Source: Prorocentrum cordatum
Taxonomy: Eukaryota; Sar; Dinophyceae; Prorocentrales; Prorocentraceae
Assembly (NCBI GenBank): GCA_963575745.1
Contig: CAUYUJ010000890.1
Coordinates: 1 to 40,000, forward strand
Length of the DNA: 40,000 nt
Direction of reading: 5' to 3'
The notes under the pieces are model-generated. The model did not search any database and was not told the origin of the DNA. It saw nothing but the letters and a program-made list of their open reading frames with translations. The position numbers and the translations under genes are program-made. The stretch's first letter is position 1, and every line of letters begins with the position of its first letter. Positions 9,846-17,934 of the stretch are shown piece after piece.

Positions 9846-9850
9846 CAAGA
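9846..9850. repeat. Target-site duplication CAAGA, left copy
   Basis: CAAGA precedes the left LTR and also follows the right LTR (26142-26146). Five bases is the usual duplication length for copia elements. It is the only register in which the two flanks agree over five bases. Confidence 0.85.
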
Positions 9851-10135
9851 AGTCGAAAACATGCTGGTAAGCTTAGGTATGTGTTACGCTTCAAGCGTTG
9901 CCATATCCCAGGCTTTGGCTCATATCGCATGAGCAAGAGAGCGAGACGAAGCATGGGATCTGGAGTAAAGGATAGAAGGGGCATCTTCAATGGAAAAGGT
10001 ATTTTCCGATCTCAGATACCAGTCGTGCGCCTCGGTGAGGCACAGTCATATATTTGGCCGGGCCCGGCTTGAGCCAGGCACGGCAGCGGTACATGCTCGA
10101 TTTATACCTCGCCTTTAACCTTCTCCGTTTAAAGT
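9851..10135 (-). repeat. 3' LTR of the copia element
   Basis: A 285-bp sequence from AGTCGAAAAC to CCGTTTAAAGT on the plus strand, reading the same as 25857-26141. In the sense direction it starts ACTTTAAACGG and ends TTTTCGACT, so it lacks the usual TG...CA ends. The purine/pyrimidine asymmetry just inside it (10136-10150) is the reverse of a normal polypurine tract. Confidence 0.95.
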
Positions 10136-10239
10136 CGGAGGGGGAGGAGACGAGCAGGCACCGCACTTCTACATTACGCGGAAAAACAGTGCTAAGCAGC
10201 AGCGGCTGCCTACAAGGCAAGGGCGCGCGAGTAGCCTCG

Positions 10240-13200
10240 CTACCGGCGAGTTTCCTCGCTACTAGAGCGCACCTGCACGCGGGTTTCCCCGCTAGCTCGG
10301 GAGGCAGGGCCGTCCTGAGACGACCTACCCGCCCTATACGGTGTATGTTTCTTCAGCTCGTGCTTGAAGGATTGCTGGCCGGCCATTACTTGTAGGAGCA
10401 ACGCGCGGTCAATACTACCTTTGGTATGACCATCGGCAGTCATATCCCGCGTGTCACACCATTGAACGCTTTCAACGATTCCGCGCTCCATCATCTGGCG
10501 GATCCAGCTAATGTGCCCAAGCAGAGTACATTCTGTGGGCTTCTTCAGATCTTTGCTAGACAAAGACTTGAAGACAGACTCGGCATCAATAGTCAGAGTG
10601 ACTTTGATACATAGACCACCCATTTCCAATATGTTCTTTAACTGTGTGGGGGTCAATGGTCCCGAGTGTAGCTCGTGGAGCGTTACAATGGTCGGGTAGC
10701 AGTCTTCCAAGTTGTGGGCTGCTGCCAGTGTTTCCGCAGAGTAGCTCGAACGCACCTGCAGTCGATGAGACTTGCAGTATGCGTCCACCAGGTGCACGAC
10801 GGGTTTCCCCGCTTGCGTGTGGCCACGCCTCAGCAGGTTAGCCCCGCGGATACCATAGCCTTTGACTTCGTCGTCTTCATCTCCATTGAGACGGCGATAG
10901 CCAGAATCGCTATGCAGGTCAACTTCTCCTGTTGGAGTCATAGCTTGATACACGATCTTCTTCGGACCTGCCTGTAGTTTCCTGGTAACCGCGTTTAGTC
11001 GTCGTACCTGGATGTTTGTCGGTTCCTGGATACGTTGTAGTGAGACAACATAGACCATCAGCCATACCTGCGTGATCAACGCATAGGCTAGAGCGCCACG
11101 AAGACTGACGAACATATCAGAAATCGTCTTTGTCGCTTTGCTCTCAGGATCAGCTCCTGTGAGTTCTGGATGTGTGATAGGACGAAGCTGTTTGATGTAT
11201 TCGTCCTGATCAAGAGTGACGCTCCCATCATCGGTCTTGTTATACCGAACGGCACAGTTTGTGTATGTGTGCTTGTTCAGTTTGCACTTCCCAAACGTAT
11301 CTTCAACACACTTGACATACTTGTCAATAGCCTCTTCCTTCCCAGTCATATTGATGTCATCAACGTGCTTGGCTGTCAAGAGGTTTGAGCTCATCTCGAA
11401 CTCTTCGTCGTATGAAGTAGGCTGTAGCCCAAAGCTCCTAGTGATGGACCTGAGCTTCAGCGAGAATGCCCTGGGAGCATCCTTCGTGCCCGTCCCCGGC
11501 TTCAGACACCGAAGACAATGCTTTGATTCGTCATATGACTCAAAGCCTGGCAGTGTGCGAAGGACAGCTGCTGACCCAGGAGGTAGTGTGAAGCACACCA
11601 CACGCTCTTTCTCGCCCGTTGCCGCGGCGAGCTCGCTATAGGTCAGTCCCTTCAAGAAAGCCATGTTGATGTCCAGGGAAGCGATGATCCAAGCTTTGTT
11701 GCATGCAGCAGAACTTGCGAGCAGTCTCTGGCTTGACCTCCTTGCCGTGCCAGAGAAGGTTTCGACATCAAAGGCTTCAAGGTCCATGAAGCCACGGAGT
11801 ACCAAGCGTAACCTGATCGTCCTTTCCATTTCGCCCTTTTCGTTCTTGACAAACTTCCATTTGTATACGTAGCGTGAAGTCATGATGTTAGACGCTTTGC
11901 TCAAGTCAGTCATCTGAAAGCATTTATTGTCAAGCCAAGTCTTCAATTCTGTGTAAAGGGCTTTGGAAACTTTGACCGGATTCGCTTGAATGTCGGCCTT
12001 CGTGAGTAGATCGTCTTCCTTGACGACCACGGCACGTTTGGAGGCAGCACTGACGTATACTCGCATGGTTGTGACGCTGCTGTCATCCAACAATCGGTGT
12101 TGCTGCTCGGACAGGACGACTTTGGACATGTCTGCTGTGAAGCAGAGCTCGATGTACTTCCCGTGCTCATCGGAGTCCAGATCATATTTGCTATCCGGAT
12201 CCGTGGAGCATAAAGGAACGTAGTAAGAAGTGTCCATGTCGTATCCTGGCGGGTGACCCCGCTCCGGCAAGTGGCCTTGCACATCTTCACAGGTCGTAGA
12301 GACTAACACACACTGTGTGTCTGTCATGTATGTGGGAACTGTATGCATGACTTCTTCTGTGTCAGCTTCAAGGAGTGTTCTGTCATCCATCAGTTCAGCA
12401 TACCACGACTTCAAGACAAAGGCATCCAGATCTTCTTCTGTTTCCTCTATGATGGTCGGGAGCCGACCATCGTTCTCCGCAGGAGGCTGCTCAGGAGCAG
12501 CTGCTGGAGGTGACTCGCTTGGTGGTGGACCATCAGCGAGTTCCTCAAACTTAGTGAGGTCTCGGTCAAATCCAGCAGGCGGCTTCCTGGATTTAAGACA
12601 CTGGATGATGCGTGAGTGTGTAGATCCTGTGATGTCGTAGATGTTCAAGGCAGTGCCATCAGCTTCATAGTAATGAAAACCAGGGGTCACATCATTATCA
12701 TAGTGCACTAGTGTACAGCTGTCTGCATAGGGTGCAGCAGGCAACTTCGTCAGGCTCTTGGCAAGTCGTACAGCAACAACGTTTTCAATACGAAAGTAGT
12801 TGCGTATGAGGTACTGAAGAGCCAAGTGCACCTTAGGCGAAAGTCGGCTCGCAGCAGTCATCTGCAGCCGACCCTGTTTCGCTGGTAGATATCCGAAAGT
12901 CATGGCGGGTTTCCCCGCTGGCAGACCGGCAATAAAGGCCAATACTGTCCGAAGGGCCGTATTGTCCGATCCTATCTCGCGGACCATAAGTGCTTCGATG
13001 TACAGCGTGTGTCGTGTGTCAGGATACTGTACTCGCACCTCGCGACTACCGACCTTCACGATGACCTGGCCTCGGTCAGGTTCGTTGCGGATGACCGGGT
13101 ATGGACCACTCCATCCACCCCAGTCGTCTTTCGTGGTGGTCGGGCGATGATAGTCCACGAGATCTCCCTCTTTGTAGTGAAATTCACCCGTAGCAGTAGT

Positions 13201-16200
13201 CTTCGTACGGAGAGCCCTGTTCGTCTTGGCAACCGCAGTGGCCTGCGTGATTGCCTCCAGACTAACCCTCCTGATTGTTTCCTCCCTTGAGTGATCTGAT
13301 GATTCAGCGGACTGATCATGATCCAAGACAGGGAAATCGGGAAGCATAGCTGGTTGTCTGCCATACAGCGCATTGTACGGAGACACTTCATTGTAGAAGG
13401 TAAATGCGTTGCTGGCAAACAAGGCTTCATGTAAAAGACGACTGAAATTCAGAGGAATATTTAATCTATTCAATTCTTCTCCCATCACGTGTATGAGGTG
13501 TCGCAGAATGCCGTTCCTAGCTTCGATAGTCGTGGCGTGTTGGCCACGCGCTCGGATACGAAGCTCTGTTCCCTTAGCCTTAAGGATGGCCTTTGCTGTA
13601 TCGTTATTCAGTGCTCCTTCCCCATCGGAGTATAAGATTTTAGCAGGGCCGTGTTGCATCCAAGTTGTGTGATAGGCATCGAGAACAGTATGCATGGTCT
13701 TATCAGGAATCTCTGTGCCAGCTGCCCAGCGAATACAACGGTCGATGATGTGAAAAACAATATGTTCCTGTTTGTAAAAGAAAAGATCACATTCGACTTC
13801 CTCGTTGAAACGTCCTGGCAGTGACACAGAAGGCATCACCGTGTTGCCTGGTTTGTCCCAGGCTCGACATTCTCTACACGAGTCGCAAATGCCTTTGATC
13901 AGACTCAAACGGGTTTCACCCAGACCAACCTTGGTTAGAATCATCCGCATTTTTGGCTCCTTGGCATGAAACCATCTCAAGTGGAGTTTGCGGAGTTCTC
14001 GCTGCACTACAGCTGGGTCAAAGCTGCGCAGGTTTTGGAGGCTGAGCTGAACGTCGAAGCGAGTCCAATCAGGGAGCCTTGGCCTTGGCCTCGGCTCTGC
14101 TTGAGGCTGCGGCGGTGGTGGAGGATCTCCTCCCTCCATGCGTCCGCGCCTTGCTGCAACTTGTGGCAGTCTACGGTGATCGTCAGAGCTGCCAGCGCCA
14201 GTGTTGCCACCATTAGCCCCTTCGGCTCTGGTGATGTCATGGCTGCTGGCGCCTGCGGTTGGATCGCCCTCGCCAGGCCGTGGCGGCCTAGGCGCGCGTA
14301 TGCGCGCTCTCGCGGCCGGCGCCGCTTTTGCGGCTGGCGCCGCTTCTGCGGCTGGAGCCGCTTCCGCGGCTGGCGCCGCAGGAGCGGCTTGCCCCGCCGG
14401 GCGCGGCTGGCCAAAGTTATCTGGCAGCTTCCATTTTTCGGCGAATCTGCATTGGCCAGATATCTTGGTGTGGTGAGGATTACTCTTCTGATATTCCTTC
14501 TTACAGCTTGGACAGTCCCAGTAGTATGGTTCAACATCATACCACCGACACATATTCGGATCCCTGCTGTGCTTTGGTGATTGCTTGTAGTTGTTGTCCA
14601 CACAGCCATGGCACCCAAGACCGCCAGGTGGTGGTCGCCAGATTTCTCCGTTTGGGTGTCTCCGGATTGTTGGGTCGTCCAAGTCGTAGCCAGCACTGTT
14701 TGTTACGAACGCATAGCTGCGTTCGCGATTCGCGAATGGATCGCGACCGTAAGCAAACAGATCTTTGGCGATTTGCACCGCATCAACGATCAGTGACTGC
14801 ATTCTGTAGGTATACTGTGCCGCCCTTGCTAGTTCTTTGTTGCAAGCATTGGCGTGCACATGATTACCTGGACAACGCTTGCCTCTGAAAGGTGCCAACA
14901 ACTCTTCTTTGTTTGCCATCATCTGTGTTGGCTTGCGGATGTATTGTCCAAATGAATCTTTGAGACCAGTCGTGCACTGATCAATAATCGTTTGGCAAGT
15001 GACCTTGCGTTGTGCCAGTTCCTTCCATGGCTGGATCTCATCCACCCACGTGCCCATTGGTTGTTCCCTGAGAAAGAAACGTCTTAGGTCGTCTTGTAAT
15101 AGAGCGACTGTTCCACAGAACGTGATATGAGGCAGGTCCTCTTTGTGGTGTTTAAGCCACGTATCATGATTGACCTGTGCATTGAAATAGGAAGGAAGTC
15201 CAGTAGTTCTGCAGCTTGGCTGCAGAATCGTGATCTTGACAAAGCAAGTCTTGAGGTAGTGGAGGACTGCTCTTTGTACTTCCGAGTTTCCAAGGTCAAC
15301 CATAGATATCTTGTCAAGGTTCCCGCCTGACGAGAGTCCCCTCTTGAAGGCTAATATGGATATACCACCCTTGCCCCCACATAATTCAAGCATGTCCACT
15401 TGATTGTTTCTGCCGTAGCATAATGACTGGACCATCGAGAAGACATCAGCATGTGAGTCAGCGGGTTGCCCCGCCGGTAACATCATGAAGATGTCCTCTG
15501 ATTCGCTGTCCGAGTCCGAGTCGTCAAGAGGAACGTCGTTGAAATATGTGGAGCAGTCAAGCCCTTTGAGGTCCTCTCCACAGTCGTCGTTACCGTCTTC
15601 CACTTTCTTCGGGATTTTCTTCGGTTTGATGCCGGCCTCTTTGTCAGCTTTCTGCTTTTCTTTCTGTTTTATCCTGGCATCAGTGGGCAACGCAGTTTCC
15701 GCGGAGAGATCCGCTGCGGAGGAATCCGCTGTTAAGTCAGGAAATGGCGGAATTTCAGGAAAGTTGTTGGTGGGTCGCGTTTGGCAACGCTCAATCGAAG
15801 GGGGAGGAGATCGATCGTCATCGACGATCGTCACACGCTTTGGGCGTGGCCTTCGCGACTCACCGTCGCCGTGAAGAACTGGAGCCGGAGGCTCCCAGTA
15901 TAACCGAGTACTGATGTTTGTAACCCCATCAGGTAATGGAGCTACATAATTGTACCCAGTTGGCTGATCCTGGATTCTGATATCTTGAACGATCTTATTC
16001 GTGTCCAGGTCGGTCGTGACTCTACGAACAACATGGTCCCATTGAGGGCCCTTTTGTGGACATTGGACGTAGTGTCTTATCTTTTTGTCAACGCGAGTAC
16101 ACACACTGAGGTGCACCGCACTCCGCTCATTCCTGATCATGTTGGCTTTATTGAGTTGATCAAGGAAGCGTGCAATAATGATAGCCAAAGTTTTATGCCG

Positions 16201-16839
16201 AAACTCGGCACGTTGCTGATCTTGGCCATACCAATCCAAATCATGCTCTTTGTGTGAGCCACAAGTGCATTTCCATAAGTTTATCGGTATATGAGGACAA
16301 GATGCAGCAACTTGTATATAAGAACCACTGGGATATTTACTGGAGCGGTCAAACTTGATACCGAAGTGACAGAATCTCATTCGTATAATGCTTAGCTTCA
16401 AATCTTCGATAACATCTTTGATCGGACCCTGTTTCCAAAAATACCCGGGTGGCCCCAGGATAACAATCTGCATTCTCAGAGCACGCGCTTTGATCAGGAG
16501 ATTTTGTATACGTTGATAGTGTGGTCCCGCCCTCTTTCCTGGAGTACGAACGTACCAATCAGAGGGTGTGGCCACCCACAACATATTGTAGTCTCCTGCC
16601 AACAAATTTCCCAAATACTGTGTTCCAGTTGAAGTCATTACCTCATTATGGGTAATCCGGTCGCATATATATCCACGGGTTCGGAGTTCAGCGCAAGCTG
16701 TGCGAATATCTTCGATGACAAGACATTTTGAATGATATTTTTCCTCTCGGGCCTCAGCGCGGCCAACGTATGTAGCGAGGAGGCCGGTATTCGGCTTCTC
16801 TTCGCAAGCGAGCGCCGCCGGCGCGCCCGCCTGCCCCCG
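10240..16839 (-). CDS. Pol: methyltransferase-like domain, integrase, reverse transcriptase and RNase H (ORF4)
   Basis: Open in the protease frame from directly after TGA-CGG to TAG at 10240. The first ATG is at 16638, giving 2,132 residues. Counting from that ATG: residues 1-170 form a conserved-looking N-terminal domain (LLAGDYNMLWVATPSDW, IVILGPPG). About 410-590 resemble a Rossmann methyltransferase (MLELCGGKGGIS, ILQPSCRTTG, FFLREQPMG). A Cys/His-rich segment follows near 690-740. The integrase has Asp in VECDLFF (about 950), Asp in LYSDGEGALNN (about 1004) and Glu in IEARNG (about 1037). The reverse transcriptase has SLDINMAFLKG (about 1656) and AKHVDDINM (about 1759). RNase H keeps LHSDSGYRR, SYSAETLA, TIDAESV and TADGHTKG. 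All catalytic carboxylates are present, so the enzyme looks functional. The mini-hairpins avoid the integrase and reverse transcriptase cores. Confidence 0.95.
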   Translation of the reverse strand, partial: RGQAGAPAALACEEKPNTGLLATYVGRAEAREEKYHSKCLVIEDIRTACAELRTRGYICDRITHNEVMTSTGTQYLGNLLAGDYNMLWVATPSDWYVRTPGKRAGPHYQRIQNLLIKARALRMQIVILGPPGYFWKQGPIKDVIEDLKLSIIRMRFCHFGIKFDRSSKYPSGSYIQVAASCPHIPINLWKCTCGSHKEHDLDWYGQDQQRAEFRHKTLAIIIARFLDQLNKANMIRNERSAVHLSVCTRVDKKIRHYVQCPQKGPQWDHVVRRVTTDLDTNKIVQDIRIQDQPTGYNYVAPLPDGVTNISTRLYWEPPAPVLHGDGESRRPRPKRVTIVDDDRSPPPSIERCQTRPTNNFPEIPPFPDLTADSSAADLSAETALPTDARIKQKEKQKADKEAGIKPKKIPKKVEDGNDDCGEDLKGLDCSTYFNDVPLDDSDSDSESEDIFMMLPAGQPADSHADVFSMVQSLCYGRNNQVDMLELCGGKGGISILAFKRGLSSGGNLDKISMVDLGNSEVQRAVLHYLKTCFVKITILQPSCRTTGLPSYFNAQVNHDTWLKHHKEDLPHITFCGTVALLQDDLRRFFLREQPMGTWVDEIQPWKELAQRKVTCQTIIDQCTTGLKDSFGQYIRKPTQMMANKEELLAPFRGKRCPGNHVHANACNKELARAAQYTYRMQSLIVDAVQIAKDLFAYGRDPFANRERSYAFVTNSAGYDLDDPTIRRHPNGEIWRPPPGGLGCHGCVDNNYKQSPKHSRDPNMCRWYDVEPYYWDCPSCKKEYQKSNPHHTKISGQCRFAEKWKLPDNFGQPRPAGQAAPAAPAAEAAPAAEAAPAAKAAPAARARIRAPRPPRPGEGDPTAGASSHDITRAEGANGGNTGAGSSDDHRRLPQVAARRGRMEGGDPPPPPQPQAEPRPRPRLPDWTRFDVQLSLQNLRSFDPAVVQRELRKLHLRWFHAKEPKMRMILTKVGLGETRLSLIKGICDSCRECRAWDKPGNTVMPSVSLPGRFNEEVECDLFFYKQEHIVFHIIDRCIRWAAGTEIPDKTMHTVLDAYHTTWMQHGPAKILYSDGEGALNNDTAKAILKAKGTELRIRARGQHATTIEARNGILRHLIHVMGEELNRLNIPLNFSRLLHEALFASNAFTFYNEVSPYNALYGRQPAMLPDFPVLDHDQSAESSDHSREETIRRVSLEAITQATAVAKTNRALRTKTTATGEFHYKEGDLVDYHRPTTTKDDWGGWSGPYPVIRNEPDRGQVIVKVGSREVRVQYPDTRHTLYIEALMVREIGSDNTALRTVLAFIAGLPAGKPAMTFGYLPAKQGRLQMTAASRLSPKVHLALQYLIRNYFRIENVVAVRLAKSLTKLPAAPYADSCTLVHYDNDVTPGFHYYEADGTALNIYDITGSTHSRIIQCLKSRKPPAGFDRDLTKFEELADGPPPSESPPAAAPEQPPAENDGRLPTIIEETEEDLDAFVLKSWYAELMDDRTLLEADTEEVMHTVPTYMTDTQCVLVSTTCEDVQGHLPERGHPPGYDMDTSYYVPLCSTDPDSKYDLDSDEHGKYIELCFTADMSKVVLSEQQHRLLDDSSVTTMRVYVSAASKRAVVVKEDDLLTKADIQANPVKVSKALYTELKTWLDNKCFQMTDLSKASNIMTSRYVYKWKFVKNEKGEMERTIRLRLVLRGFMDLEAFDVETFSGTARRSSQRLLASSAACNKAWIIASLDINMAFLKGLTYSELAAATGEKERVVCFTLPPGSAAVLRTLPGFESYDESKHCLRCLKPGTGTKDAPRAFSLKLRSITRSFGLQPTSYDEEFEMSSNLLTAKHVDDINMTGKEEAIDKYVKCVEDTFGKCKLNKHTYTNCAVRYNKTDDGSVTLDQDEYIKQLRPITHPELTGADPESKATKTISDMFVSLRGALAYALITQVWLMVYVVSLQRIQEPTNIQVRRLNAVTRKLQAGPKKIVYQAMTPTGEVDLHSDSGYRRLNGDEDDEVKGYGIRGANLLRRGHTQAGKPVVHLVDAYCKSHRLQVRSSYSAETLAAAHNLEDCYPTIVTLHELHSGPLTPTQLKNILEMGGLCIKVTLTIDAESVFKSLSSKDLKKPTECTLLGHISWIRQMMERGIVESVQWCDTRDMTADGHTKGSIDRALLLQVMAGQQSFKHELKKHTPYRAGRSSQDGPASRASGETRVQVRSSSEETRR

Positions 16840-16842
16840 TCA
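16840..16842 (-). promoter_or_regulatory. Candidate stop-codon readthrough site UGA-CGG between protease and Pol
   Basis: The only stop between the protease frame and the Pol frame is TGA followed by CGG. UGA-CGG is a known readthrough context in several plant RNA viruses. The next 50 nt are very GC-rich and could fold. Readthrough would give a protease-Pol fusion. Confidence 0.6.
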
Positions 16843-17886
16843 GCGGCGGTCGTGTGACCACGTTGCCGTCTGACTCGGAGGCATGCTGTTAGCGGATGGC
16901 TCCGCAGGAGTCGCTGGTGTGGCTACGCTCACGATCTCCACGCGGGTTGGCCCCGCAGAGTCCGACGAACCTCCGCCCGTGTAGCTTGGTGGTGGTGGCG
17001 GTGACGCGGGTGGCCCCGCTTGGTCCTCAGGTGTCCATTTATTCACCGCTTCCTGGACTGCCCAGAATATCTTAGACTTCAGAGCATCCTTCATATGTGG
17101 CCAGGTCCCTTCGGGACACTGTTGGCCCTCCCACCAGCTGTTCAGCGTCCTGTCCACGATCAAACGGGTCGTGTCTTCCAGGAGCTGCTTGTCGATGTAC
17201 GGCTCGACAATGTACGTATCGGTCGTGACGGTCATGGACTGTCCCGTCGCGGGTGGCCCCGCTGTTGCTTCGGCGGGTGGCCCCGCACTGACGGGGTCCT
17301 CTTCGTTCTCCGTCTCGGTATAGCCATCTCGACTGCTGCGGATTGTGAATGTGTTCGTGACCGTCTGGCTTTTAGCCCCGTCATACAAACCGCAGGGAAT
17401 CGCGAGATGTCCCGAGGGTGTTTTCTTCGCCTTCAGGACCTTGGCGCCTCTTCCCAGCTTCAGGGTGTAGTCACCGCTGGGGAAGATAACCTTCTGGTAG
17501 CCTGGCTTCAGCACGATGATCGTATCACGTGCTTCCATGGCTCCTAGGCCCCAGATGGCTGGGAGATTGGCACCCGAGCCTTCTGCGATGTTGGAGGCAT
17601 ACTCCTCAATACGGGGGCTTGCCTCATTGGCATATTGTACCCCGATCTTGAAGTTGCCCATCTTCCGACATATCGCAGCGCCCTCACCAACACCATTGAT
17701 GTAGAGGGTCTTACTCAGGGTGCATATGGCAGGTCGGTGATTGTACCTGGCCATAATCTCCTGGAAGGTTCGCGCCGTATTGGATCCAATGATGTTCACA
17801 TTGGACCCAATGTCTAGCATGAACGAGATGCAGGGCATACCGTCTTCGTCAGGAAAGAATGTCCCATTTCGCGCTGCCAGAGCCAC
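16840..17886 (-). CDS. Retropepsin-like aspartic protease (ORF3 of the copia element)
   Basis: The motif SFMLDIGSNVNIIGSN holds the catalytic Asp in a D-I-G-S box instead of the common D-S/T-G, a variant I associate with dinoflagellate copia proteases. The later segment LPAIWGLGAM resembles the hydrophobic-hydrophobic-Gly flap-closing motif. The protease core spans about residues 15-185. The C-terminal half is a proline/threonine-rich linker with AGPPA units. No ATG begins the frame; the first start-like codon is GTG at 17886 and the frame is open upstream to 17934, overlapping ORF2 by 38 nt. This favours +1 frameshifting from ORF2 over separate initiation. It ends with TGA (16840-16842) followed by CGG, and the same frame continues into the Pol ORF. 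Confidence 0.85.
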   Translation of the reverse strand: MALAARNGTFFPDEDGMPCISFMLDIGSNVNIIGSNTARTFQEIMARYNHRPAICTLSKTLYINGVGEGAAICRKMGNFKIGVQYANEASPRIEEYASNIAEGSGANLPAIWGLGAMEARDTIIVLKPGYQKVIFPSGDYTLKLGRGAKVLKAKKTPSGHLAIPCGLYDGAKSQTVTNTFTIRSSRDGYTETENEEDPVSAGPPAEATAGPPATGQSMTVTTDTYIVEPYIDKQLLEDTTRLIVDRTLNSWWEGQQCPEGTWPHMKDALKSKIFWAVQEAVNKWTPEDQAGPPASPPPPPSYTGGGSSDSAGPTRVEIVSVATPATPAEPSANSMPPSQTATWSHDRR

Positions 17887-17896
17887 TGTCCCATGG

Positions 17897-17934
17897 TCAT
17901 TGGTGGTACGTGATCTGCGAACCGAGTGTACCTT
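17897..17934 (-). promoter_or_regulatory. Candidate +1 frameshift window between ORF2 and protease
   Basis: The ORF2 and protease frames overlap by 38 nt and differ by +1. ORF2 ends CAC CAA TGA C. A +1 shift at or before this TGA enters the protease frame (ACC AAT GAC CAT GGG). The exact slip site cannot be fixed from sequence. Confidence 0.45.

Larger units (their letters stand above)
9363..9850 (+). repeat. CCAAGACGG cassette, copy B, left part
   Basis: Begins with the same CCCCTGTGG hairpin (9368-9390) and the same conserved block as copy A. It carries its own core (9691-9780) and is cut at 9850 by the LTR retrotransposon. The rest resumes at 26147. Confidence 0.85.

Noticed and set aside
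9851-10135. LTR boundaries moved to give TG...CA ends
   Set aside because: No nearby register gives TG at the start and CA at the end. The drawn boundary is the only one giving a 5-bp duplication and an adjoining TGG primer site.
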